Source of the DNA: Auanema rhodensis
Taxonomy: Eukaryota; Nematoda; Chromadorea; Rhabditida; Rhabditidae
NCBI GenBank assembly: GCA_964057225.1
Contig: OZ059896.1
Span: forward strand, 13,748,501 to 13,812,500
Length of the DNA: 64,000 bases
Direction: 5' to 3'
In this document: positions 1 through 11,600 of the stretch, piece after piece
Layout of the letters: every line of letters starts with the position of its first letter
Position numbering within the stretch: position 1 is the first letter of the stretch
Notes under the pieces: generated by a model
What the model was told of the DNA's origin: nothing
What the model saw: the letters and a program-made list of their open reading frames with translations, nothing else
Database searches by the model: none
Made by a program: the position numbers and the translations under genes

Positions 1-67
1 TTATTTAAAAATGGTAATTAAAATAACTGTTTGCTCAGCTCTGCCACATTTTCAATATTTGAGTTCC

Positions 68-69
68 AG
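68..69 (+). promoter_or_regulatory. Possible spliced-leader acceptor before the PhzF gene
   Basis: The sequence TTGAGTTCCAG ends 8 bp before the start codon at 78. This fits a nematode trans-splice acceptor. The consensus is short, so chance cannot be excluded. Confidence 0.4.
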
Positions 70-77
70 TCAGTTAA

Positions 78-1496
78 ATGTCTGTTTCTCAACCTGCATA
101 TATTGTTGATGCCTTTACTCAACAGCCTTTTAGAGGAAATCAAGCAGCTGTTTGCTTGATATCTAAGGTTAGTATTAAAATTTAATATTTTTCTTATGTT
201 CAACGAGAATATCCTCAGGTGGCTACGAATTCTGAGTATCAGACTATTGGTGCTGAATTCAACCTGTCCGAAACCGCTTTTCCTGTACCACTTGATGGAG
301 ATTATAAGACAGGTATCTGAATTTCCTTACTTTACAGTTTTTTTTTTAATTTAGCAAGTAAGTTTTCTCTCCGATGGTTCACCCCTACTGTGGAGGTTCC
401 ATTATGTGGGCATGCTACTTTAGCAACATCTCATGTGCTGTTCTATGAAGTTGGTGAGTTCAGTTTTTCTTACTGTCAGGTGACTGAACTAAAATTAAAA
501 AAATATTTGCTGATTGAACGAGCCGTGAAAAAAGTGAACTGGCTATCATCTCTTCAGTTTTTGAGGTCGATTGTTTGAATCGGAGATCTTGGGAATTTAA
601 TTATAAGAAAATCGAAAGTTTACCTTACATTGGTTTCATATTTTACTTTACAGGCAATATTAACGAGAAAATTACATTTTTAACCAAATCAGGAGAATTA
701 ATTGTATCTAAAGCTCCAGATGGTTGTGTTTCTATGGATTTTCCTCAGTACTCTCTGGCTTCTGTCACTTTATCTTCCAAAAACATTGCCAAGGAAGATG
801 GATTCTCTCATGTATTGATATTTTAAAGAATTGTATATTTAGATTAAACATTTCTTGTAGGTTGATGTGTCATCCTATGTGGGTGATATCATAGATTGTT
901 TGGTACCCGCAAGCATATCAGTGAAGGCGATCGCTTATGCCGCTGAAGCCAAAAAAATGATTGTTGTGCTAGATTCTAACGTCACCAGGTGACTTGGATA
1001 CGCAAAAATAATGTAGAATTTATAATTTGAAGGCAGCAGCTAGAAGAAATAGCATGTGATCACAAAAAAATGGTTGAAGCTCATCCTAACGGCGAGTTTA
1101 TTCGTGGAATCATGATAACAGTCAGACCATTGAATGCTGTTCAACAAGTAGGCTCATAAAATAAAAACAATCCAAATTAAAATTTAGGGATTTGTTGACA
1201 AAGACGGTAAGGCATACGATTACGCCTCTCGTTATTTCGCTCCATGGGTTGGAATTCCTGAAGATCCAGCTACCGGGTCTGCTCAATGCTGCTTAGCTCC
1301 TTATTGGGCAAAACATTTGCAGAAAAACGATTTATATGGTTAGTTGGCATTCGAGAAACAGTTGAAAATTATTGTTCCAGCAGTTCAATGCTTTCCCCGA
1401 CGTGGAGCAGAGTTCCGGGTAAAAATCAAAAGTTCTGATCGCTTGATTCTTACCGGAAAATCCCAAACAATTGTAGAGGGAAAAATTCGTTTTTAA
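78..1496 (+). CDS. PhzF-family isomerase-like protein
   Basis: Spliced gene with about seven exons: 78-167, 219-312 and 355-453, then further exons to the TAA at 1494-1496. The joined protein starts [20 protein letters not shown], the typical PhzF opening in which an Asp-Ala-Phe strand precedes PFxGN. The family catalytic Glu is in the segment [10 protein letters not shown]. The family hallmarks [10 protein letters not shown] (exon 3) and [10 protein letters not shown] are both present, the latter in the second half of the pseudo-symmetric fold. PhzF proteins are cofactor-independent isomerases or epimerases; the substrate of animal members is mostly unknown, so none is assigned. The start is chosen because an acceptor-like AG at 68-69 lies just upstream and no earlier in-frame ATG fits. 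The family assignment is firm; small exon-edge errors are possible. Confidence 0.9.
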
Positions 1497-2047
1497 GTAA
1501 ATGTGCTTAAAAATGTGTATTTTCTTACATAAAGCAGATCACCTATCACTGCTAATATCAAATAGCAGTATAATGCATATTAGCTGTAAATAGTATATTT
1601 GATCTTACATGTCATTAAAGTTAGTAATAAATTTCTTAAACTATTATTCATCATGTGATTGATTTCAAAAATGTATCAGTTTAACTGAAAACAAAAAATA
1701 ATTATCTTGATAATGAAATGAACATAAATAGAATAGTTTGAATTGAAAAAATTATATCAAAAAAGCTCTCTCATTGCACAAATGATATTATTTCACGAAG
1801 GTTCTTGATCTTCGTGTCATGCTTATAGGGAACATCTACTGATACAGTACTTATTATTTAAAATTATGTTTTATTTTCTTTATATAATACATGTATCAGA
1901 TTTGTTGACTTTGAGGATTATAATATGGCAATATATAAAGAAATACTTTTTTATAGAACATATCTTTTCGAAAATTTAATATTTAATATTTATTCGACAA
2001 TATAGGGAATTGTTTCGATCATTCCGAATGATAAATTGAATAGTTAT
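1497..2047. other. AT-rich gap between convergent genes
   Basis: Both flanking genes end here, so the stretch should hold two 3' UTRs. I see no coding potential. It contains one perfect short inverted repeat (1794-1816), described in the findings. Confidence 0.6.
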
Positions 2048-4090
2048 TTAATACAAGAAACGAGTAACAATAAAAACAGTAATCATTGAGATATAGGTTG
2101 AAATCGAAACTGCTGATTTAGGACGTACTCCGTGCCCGATATCTGGATTATCTTAAAAAAATAAAGAATTAATAATATATATTATATAAAAGAAAGGCTC
2201 ACTGTGATAGTGGTCTGGATGGTAAGGATCATTTGGTACTACACCTCCACCAATGTTTCCTCCAATCTGAGTGTTTCGTTCTAGAAAAAAATTTAAAATT
2301 ATTTTACTAATCATAATTTAACAAAATTTGATATTTAATGAAAATATAGATGAGTATAAGATATTAAAGCTTAATAATAAAGCGTGCGGTTAAGCAAGAT
2401 AACTAAGCTATAGCGTTTGCTAAGCTTACCCGAGCGACGATCTCTGTGCTTATGATGCTTAAGTTTACGATGATCATGAGCGCCTAAGAAATATTTTCGC
2501 TAATTTTTTTATGATATTTGTAACGAACTGGATGCACCTGATCCGATGTTATGCCCATATCCTACACCGCTGCCAATATTGTTGGAATGACTAGAAGGAT
2601 GAGAACCTAAGAAACATCCTCACTAATTTTGGAGAAATTTTCATCAAACCCGATACACCTGATCCAATACTATGGCCAATTCCTACACCGCTTCCAATGT
2701 TATTAGAATGAGAAGAATGATGGGATCCTAAGTACAACCCTCACTATTTTTCAAGCAATTTTGGTCAAACCCGATGAACCTGATTGAATATTATGCCCGA
2801 TTCCCACACCACTTCCAATGTTATTCGAACGAGAAGAATGATGAGAACCTAAGAATTTTTCTCGCTAATTTTTTTATGATATTTGTAACGAACTGGATGC
2901 ACCTGATCCGATGTTATACCCATATCCTACACCGCTGCCAATATTGTTGGAATTATAAGAACCTAAGAAAAATCCTCACTGAGTTTGGAGAAATTTTCAT
3001 CAAACCCGATACACCTGATCCAATACCGTGGCCGATTCCTACACCACTTCCAATATTGTTTGAATTATAATTGTGATTTGGTTTAGCTCCATGACCAATA
3101 GATCTTCTCTTCATGGATTGAACTCCATGGCCGATTCCTGGCTGAGACAAGGAAGTGCCAGACCCTAGGCGACGCTCAGAAAGTGAAGCACCATTACCAA
3201 TTTCACGATTCGAGCTATTGAGCCCATCATTTTCATTATTATTTGATAAGACTGCTCCACGACCAATACCAGACCTATGCTGATTTCCTTGGGGGCGATC
3301 AATTATAACTCCTTCACCAATGCCATTTTCCTTGTTGACAACAACCCCTCTTCCAATTTCTTGGTCTTGTTCAAAAATGCCAACTCCTGAACCAATTTCT
3401 CCAGAAGCTTTCTCTATATGGACTGCTCGTCCACCAAGATTTCTTGGTCGTCTTCTATCGAATGGCTCATAGGGTAATGGATGCTTACGTTTGTGCTCAT
3501 CTGAGTAAGAAAATGCAAAATAAACATTTTTGACTTTCTTATAAGTTAAAGGTAATAAAATAGAGAAAGAACTCACGATTGTGGAAATTGTTGGAATGCC
3601 CGATGTTAACGTATCGATCATCACCTGAAAGACCAATATGACAATTTTAATGTAGTTTATCAGTTTAAAAACATTGTTTCAATGAAACATATAGTAAAAT
3701 GTAATTGATGAATACCCACCATTGCATCTATCAGTGTCACACACTGAGCATTCTCGTTGGAAATGATTTGCTGCTGGAAGCATAGAACATCCAGATGTGC
3801 ATCCTTTGTAAATAGCTGCAAGTAAATAGATAAAACCTCACAAGTGTGATCCGTATATCAAAAATATTAGAAAAACAAAAGAATAGCTCACGTTTTCCTC
3901 CTTCTCTAATGGTATAGCAAACGGTACGAGGGGGGCAGAATTCTGGTACAGGATTCGTGCAAGAAACGAAAGAATCACATGTCAAACAAGTGATACTTGA
4001 ACCTATGAGGAAGAATTCATGAGAAACAAAAAGAGATATTTTACCTAAGGAGACAGATGCTAGAACTAACAGAAGTGAAAGATATTTCAT
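2048..4090 (-). CDS. Secreted GPI-anchored Ly6-like protein with Gly-Ile repeat tail
   Basis: The reading runs from ATG at 4088-4090 to TAA at 2048-2050. Exon 1 encodes a signal peptide (MKYLSLLLVLASVSLG). The next two exons give a three-finger Ly6/uPAR-like module of about 70 residues, opening CLTCDSFVSC and closing CSVCDTDRCN, the typical terminal Cys-Asn. A long Gly-rich region follows (about 3008-3500) with irregular units of the form IGxGV/IGHGxxS. Then come four short exons encoding copies of a 23-26-residue unit such as NNIGSGVGIGHNIQSGSSG. Next is a His/Lys/Arg-rich stretch, and finally a hydrophobic C-terminus (AVSISTYISMITVFIVTRF) that looks like a GPI signal. Ly6 proteins are usually cell-surface ligands or channel modulators; the function of this one is unknown. 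The gene is convergent with the PhzF gene. Confidence 0.8.
2484..3005 (-). repeat. Tandem array of duplicated mini-exon/mini-intron units
   Basis: On the minus strand four coding units lie in tandem: 2894-2962 (69 bp), 2771-2848, 2650-2727 and 2529-2606 (78 bp each). They are separated by introns of 43-45 bp at 2963-3005, 2849-2893, 2728-2770, 2607-2649 and 2484-2528. The period is about 121 bp and every intron is phase 1, so each copy adds whole codons. The first and last units, with their downstream introns (which begin GTTCGTTAC), are nearly identical at a distance of 365 bp. A three-unit block was probably duplicated as a whole. Confidence 0.85.
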
Positions 4091-5606
4091 TCCTATAATT
4101 AGAATAAGGTTATTTGATCAATACATATTATAAAGTATAAATTTCATAATAAGGTAGAAAAATACTTTCATGCTATCAGGTAGAAATATCTACAACATAA
4201 CAGGGGCAACTCTTATATAATCTGGCAATGTGTGGGAAGGAAATGACAGCAAGGATCATTAACTCTGTGTTATCATCCCAAGAAGAGAAAAGCATAAGAT
4301 AAAATGAAATGTAAATGATAGAAGATCTTATTGAATATAATATGATTCACCCACTGTCATGAGATTTCAGGAAATTCAAATTTGCCTATATGTTATTACA
4401 CCCATCATTTTTTCTTCCTTTAACCTATACTCATGAACCTAAACATAAAACAGCGGTAGAGATGTCAAATTCTTCGATTTATCTCGATTTGACTGTTGAA
4501 ATTGTTTTAGAAATATTTTCCTCAGACCACATTGAATTGGTCTAACCTTGAAAACTAGCTTGAACTCACCGCTTCCTCTGTTGGATGATCAAGAAATGGT
4601 GTTATATGGTAGAAGTATACTGATCAAAAATCTGAAAAAACAATATAAATGGGAAAGACTCATTAGCAGCCATTGTTCAAACTTTTTGATCGGATCAGCG
4701 ACACTTCCCGTCTCATATTGCAACTGTACGGAACGATACATAACATGAAAAAAAGATCCATTTTTCTGTTCATAATTCATGAAATCTCAAAGCTATTAAA
4801 AAAGATTTCATTGAATGGAGATAAGAATTGAAAACTAATATTAACCTGTTGATAATATAAGATGACTATAACTTTGCGATCAAAAATTTTTCCATCATAA
4901 TCGTAGAGCATCATCAAATTCATCTTATCATTTTATAAGCGAGTATTAAATATCATCATGATCTTATCAGTAATATATAAAAGCTATCTTTATTTATACG
5001 AAACATCTCAGTATCAACAACCTTACTTTCAACTATCTTTATATTTTAAAACCAAATTCTCTTTTTTGTTCTAACGTTCAGGAAGAAATTCTTGAAGCAT
5101 CCAAGATTAATATTTGAAATTTATAATTTAACACACGTGCACATGGCAACGGCTTTTCATTATTGTTACATACATAGATACATTTGCATACATGTCTATT
5201 CATAGTTACGTTTAAAATACGTCAAACACCCATCCTCTTTTAAGTTTCTTCTGTCCTCTCTCCCTTTCTCTCTCTCTCTCCATCTCTCTCTCAAAATTTT
5301 TCGTTCATCTTTAGATTGTCTAGTGAGTCATTTTATTCGAAATCAAGCGCCGCCAGCCTTACACACACTTTCACTGCCCAAAGCCTCTCTTCACGTCAGT
5401 GCTATTTTGCTGCCACATAGTTCTACGGCCTCTCCCTTATAGTTCCAGTCGTCTTTGATCACAAATTGCTTGAATATGCCGAAGAAAATAGTTTCAATTC
5501 TGTATATATGTACTTCCTTATAAATTTTTCTTCTTCCTTCCTTAATGACATTTATTGAAAACTAAATAATACGTTAATTTAAGGCAAATAAAGTTTTTTT
5601 TCAAAA
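4091..5606. other. Divergent intergenic region, no gene seen
   Basis: About 1.5 kb between two divergently transcribed genes, so it should contain both promoters. Short open frames near 4548-4780 overlap on both strands and show no recognisable protein. There is a CT-rich microsatellite at 5259-5293. A less AT-rich block at about 5340-5460 could be promoter or 5' UTR of the PARP gene. Confidence 0.5.
5259..5293 (+). repeat. (TC)n microsatellite
   Basis: A run of mostly TC dinucleotides interrupted by CCC and CCA, upstream of the PARP gene. Confidence 0.85.
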
Positions 5607-8600
5607 ATGGCTCCTCGTGAAAAAACCACAGCATCAACAAAAGGAAAACCAGTCGTAAAAACTTCTACACAAGCAAAAAGTATGGTTTTGTTGTAAACTT
5701 TTTGAAAGATATTTTTCATGCTTTTTTTATTTTAACATATATATTAATTTTGAACTTTGGGTAGAGCAAAGTTTTGAACATTCGTACTCACTTTATCAAA
5801 AACAGAGCAAACAAATATTAAATATTTGAAAAATAATGAATTTTGCGTCATTTTATCTGCAAAGATGAGCAGTTGCAGGTCGGTTGTCGTCTAGGAAACG
5901 AAAGCAAACTACTTTATTTCAACTAGTCAATCCTGCAAGTATTGTTCAACCTAAAAAAAGAAAATTAGCCGCCAAAAATATTTCCCCACCTGTACAAAAA
6001 GGAGCCCAAAAAGTTGGTTTTTTGAACAATCAATTAATATTAAATATATAATAGAAGATAAAAAACTCTAAAGTCAAAGTGGGAAAAACTGAAAAAAGAA
6101 AGAAACTTGATAATAAAGTACAGAAAGGACGCGTGGAAAAACAAGGGAAAACAAAGGAACCAAAGGTAAGCTTCTTAAAATAACTTCTTAATTTATTATA
6201 ACAATATGGGTCTTTTAATCGATATAAATAACCACAATATCAATATGCAAATATGCAAACTTATTGATCAAAATATTGCTCTATAGATCAAATCAGTTCC
6301 TAAGAAAGGAAATGAAAAATTACTTAGACGTGATGGAATTAAACAATACAATGTAAGCTTTTTTAAGTATTTAATTATGCATATGGATATATACTTAGAC
6401 AAACCCATTCTTTGATAAACCAAATGAGGACTATATTAGTAATCAAAATCAACATAGACTTCTAATTGCTGATATTCTCAGGAACAAGACAACTCGATTA
6501 CATAATGCAATTAGCAATAATAGGTTTGGCATGGATTTTGAACTGTTTACGAGTCTTTCTTTATCAGCATTGCACATCATGACCTAACCAGAAACATATC
6601 CTACGATGTCAAAATGAACATTACCAAGGCCATACTTTTCTCAGGAGACAAAAAATTGTGCTCTAAGCATTTTGCATCTAAGAGTAACTTAGATCAGAGA
6701 AAATATCGAGGTGTCGAAGTCAATCTGCTCAAGCAAGTATAGTTATTTTATTAAAACGGTTATATAATCGGATAAAATGTCTAGAAATCGTCAGGGGTGT
6801 CAAATTTTTATATGCTTGGTCGACATACAAGACAGGTTGAGATGACAAGAGGTTACAACTGTATTAATTTTCATACAAAAATGTTCTCTTTAGGTGGAAG
6901 AGAAGGAAATAATGCTTTTCTCAATTTTGAAGGAGGAAGTGAATCAAAACATGCAATCTGGGTCGAATTAGTTGAAAGGAATACCAAGTATTCAGACCTT
7001 TCCTACTTTTCATCCTTTACAAACTCACGTAATAAAACATTTTTGTTCAAAACAATATACTATCAAATTCAGCCTTTTCTAAAAATTATTTAAACTCAAG
7101 TGTTGTAAATGCCGTCCGTATGGGACACAAAGAACTGGCGGCTGCAATAGCTAAAGCTGAAGCTAAAGACAACTTAAATGATTTACATCGTTATACTTTA
7201 ACGTAAGTTGTTGTTCACCTACTCTTTCTTACTATTCCGTACAGAGGCCTCAATGCTCCAGACCGAATTCTTCCTGTTTCCGTAGTTAAAAAAGGCTTCA
7301 ACAATGCTAATATCACGCCTGTGCACACAGCTGCCATTAACGGCGACACTAAAGTTTGTTTGAGCAAACATCATATTAACGATTTCAAGTTGTAGATTTT
7401 GGACAGACTGAGTCAAGTTGATCCTAATCTTAATGTTCCTGATAAGGATAACTGGTAAATATTTCGCCGTTACATAGTTCTTCAATCTAAAATAATTAGG
7501 TATACAATCCATTATGCAGCGGTTTGTGAAACTCCGGCTCCTTTGAAATATATGTTGAAAATGGGAACTCTAGTTAATCTTTACACAAAAGAACAACAAA
7601 GCCCCCTACATTGTGCTGCTAAGGCAGGCAGGGCAGAGAATATCAAGGTATATGCTGACTATATGGAATAATCATTTCAACTATTTTCAAGGTTTTGACA
7701 AAATATATTTGTGACAATGAAGGGGACATCAAGAGTGAAAAATCTCTGGTCAATGCTCGGACTAGAAAAGGACACACTGCTCTACTTATTGCTGTATATC
7801 ACAACAGGTTAATTTCGGATGTGCCTGGCTCTTGTTTGAAATCTTCTTTTAGAATTGGTGCAGTCCAAGCGTTGCTGGATTGTCCTTCTGTATTGCCTGA
7901 CCACCCTTCATCTGCAGGTTCGCACAAAAGAACTCCACTCATGGTAGAATTTATATATTATTATTATAAATAACAAATAACTAATTTGATAGTTGGCATG
8001 TGCTATGGGATACAAAGATATTGTTGAATTACTTATTTCTAAAAATGCACTCGCTGAAGCTAAAGATCAGAAGAAAAGAACTCCTTTAATGCATGCAGCT
8101 ATTAATGGGCAGCAACACATTATAGCTTATTTATTACAACTTGGTGTTGATATTAGAAAGGTATTAAGTTCGTTATATAATAGCTTAAATAATAGCTGCA
8201 TAGACTGATTCCTCCGGGAACTCTGCTGCTCACTACGCCGCTGCATACGGTTGGACGGAATGCCTTTTCCAATTGACTCAGGTTTGATTGAAACGAACTT
8301 AGTCGATATATGTATAAGTCTAAAAAGTATAGATTGATCCAACTGTTTTGACCATGCTAAATGATTGGAAACTCAGTCCGTTTTCTGTTGCATATTTGAA
8401 AGGTACCATCTCTAGCTATTATACTGTTCACTCGTTCATTATCAGGTCATTATCGTCTTGTTTCCGCTCTGCTTGAAGATAAATATAAAAACCATATTGA
8501 TATAAATGGCAAAGATTCTGAAGGTGTGACGTTGTTGGCATCTATTTTAAGATTTACCGACCTGAGTTCGACTGATTCTTTATATAATCAGTTAGAATTC

Positions 8601-11600
8601 TTGATAAGCAAGTAAGAACTGACGTATTATCAGTGTCTCTATAACTGAAATTCAGAGGAGCTGATTGCACTCAACATGATAGCATGGGAAATACAATCTT
8701 ACATGATTTTGTTAGATTAAATTTCTCAATTAAGGATACAAATAATGCAAACAGCTTAGGAATCACAGTTAAAGAATTTAAAAAAATATTTGATTTAATA
8801 TTGTCGAATGGAGCAAAGGTTACTGTGCGAAATGAGAAAGGTTATATTTCATTTTATCGTATAATATCTATGCTTTTCTAGGTTTTACTCCGATTCACGA
8901 AGCAGTCAAGGCTGGCAATGTTCGAACTCTACTATACTTAGCTGACCACGTAAATGATTTCAATGAAAGTTTCTTGAATAAATGGTGTTTATAACCGTAA
9001 ACATTCATTTTGAACAAAATCATTTAGGTCTTGCAATTGTAATTTCTTCCATGACTTATTTGAAATGCCTATAACTGCTTTTGAAAGGGATTTGGCAAGA
9101 AGTGATTATTCATTCAAGCCAGAATATAACGATGTTCTCCCATTCCTTAAAACATGCATAACATTTGTGGTAGTAGTGTTTTCTTATAATTTGACTCTTT
9201 ATTACTTTATAGAGTTCATCCGGCCGATCTATTACGGATTATTTGAAAGAACAGAATAAGTTTGGTCTTACTCCAGTTGTGAACGCTATGTGCAAATTGA
9301 GTAAAATGAATTTAACTTCCGGAAGCGATAAAAACATAAAGGTTTGCGTTATGAAATAAAAAACTATTTTGTTAACATATGAACAATGTTTTCAGGCTTT
9401 CCGTAGATATATGAATAAGTTGTTCAAAGAAGCGATAAAACTCTATCCCGGTTGTTTAACGGAAACGTTGACCTTTACTGAAAACAAAGAGAGCCGCAGC
9501 GTTGTAGGAACAGCTCTTTTTATCGGATTGCTAGACGATTTTGAGTTGTTCTCAGTAGTTTTGGGAACAGCTGGTGAGATAGGATTGATGATGTATAGCC
9601 TTTTTCAGCGATTCTTCAAAATAAACTTTATGTTCAGAGATGTATTCGATTTTAAATTGGGAGAAAAATCCTTAATGATTAGATGTATTGAAACAAGCCA
9701 GAAAGCCGTAGAAATTGCTTTGACACATTCAAATACATATAACTGTATAGAAGGAGTTCACAATGATATTTTAATTAATACCACAGAAGATGAAGGTATA
9801 TAAGTAAATGTTTGGACATTTTAAATCATTTATTGCAGAGGTGAAAACTGTCAATAGAACTGTTCTCATGCTGCTACTTGAGAAGCAATATTTTAACCAA
9901 ATCAATATGCTGGTTTTAAAGCCTGAGGACTGGGCTGCTCTTGATGCTGGTTGTTTATTTTGAAGTGTTAAATTTAATTTAAATCTTTTTTAAGATGGAA
10001 ACAGTGTCTGGCATTATGCTGCATCTTCTAGCCATCCACAAACCATTTCAGTTTTCAAAGAGTTAGAAAAGCATAATATTAAACCGACCATTAACAATCT
10101 TGGTCAAACTCATCTCCATAAATCCATATTAGCTTGCAATAAAGGTACAAACAGTTTTCTCGATCCCTTGGAATGGCTCGCAGCAAAAGCAGATAAGTCT
10201 GTTGCTGACAAAGTGAGATAGAATAAGACATTTTAATTTAAGACATTTTATTTTTTTAATTTTTGCAGAAAGGATGTACGGCTCTTCATTATGCATTTGC
10301 ATCTCCAGACCAGATGGATGATCTCACTAGTCTATCCACAACTAAACGCGATCCTATAGCTGTCGTTTCTGTTTTTACAACAAACGCTTCTTCAGATTTT
10401 GTAATTTTTCAAAATTGCTCAATTACTTTATGTGCATATATAGGTGAATGCTGCTGATCTTAATGGAAATACTGCGCTTCATCTCGCTGCTTGTTTGGAT
10501 TCGAATATTAGTGCTATGTCTCTAATAAAGAAAGGAGCCAACGTTGATATAAAGAATAAAGTTTATATAACATCTTTACATTTATAATAATTTTCTTTTT
10601 TAGGATGGAAACACTCCACTTGCATTGGCTATTTTATATGCGAACAAATCAGTTGCTTTAACTCTAATTCAAGCAAACGCATGTGTAACCGAAAATGTAA
10701 TGATTTAAGAAATTATTTTGACAATTACTTTATTTACAGGTGTTTATAACCAGCAAAAAAATAAAGGATAATGGAGAATGGTTTTGGAATGGTAGCCGTG
10801 ATACTACGATTGAAGAAACCGGTGTTTCCTTCATCGTTGAGCAAGTAATTAAACAAGATACAAGCTGGGAATCCATGGTATACGTACTACTTGATGCCCA
10901 AGGAAAGGTTTAAGACAATAATATATTCCCATTTTCACTTAATCTTTTGAAGAATATATCTTCGTTCACTCAGTTAGTTAGTTGTTGCCTACGAGAAAAA
11001 CATTTCAACTTGGCTAATCAACTTCTGAAGTCTATTGAAACTCTTTTGGATGGTAAAAAAATTGAAGAAGATTATGATATGCTCACCACGTTTGCTGCTA
11101 ACTATCATGGTAAATCATCCATCACCTTTACAAGATTATTTATCTACCAACCGAACAGGTGTTTTCGAATCTGGCAGTATGGAATTTGTTGCTTTCAATC
11201 GTTTAGTCGATATTGGTTCTCAATTAGTTAAAAAAAATGCTTGTGCACCTTTAGAAATGGCATTGAGGAATAGATCATGGGTTTTGTATAAACATATTAA
11301 GGTTAAATTAGTTGAAATAATAATTCATGCCTCTTCTTTCAGAAATTAATCGGGGAAGACGTCTTCATAAACTTAAAACCTTCTGAAAAGTTTGGTGGAC
11401 CACTGAAGGAAATTTTAATTGCTCTTCAAATACGTATTGATGAGCAATCAACTGCCATTTTTGAAGAAGTTTTAAAAATGAAGCAGATAAGGTGTTATGA
11501 TAAACGTGTGACGCTTGATTAACTTTTGACTTTTAGAACATCAGCATGGCTCTCACTGCCTGTGATGAACACGATGAAACATGAAAATGTAAAAGGACCA

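Noticed and set aside
1-1496. Horizontal transfer of the PhzF gene from bacteria
   Set aside because: The gene has several nematode-style introns and local base composition, and PhzF-like genes are widespread in animals.
2774-3070. Plus-strand open frame ending in a Pro-Ile-Pro repeat
   Set aside because: It is the antisense of the tandem mini-exons of the Ly6-like gene.
4548-4780. Overlapping 60-codon frames on both strands
   Set aside because: Short, antisense to each other, no splice context and no protein resemblance.
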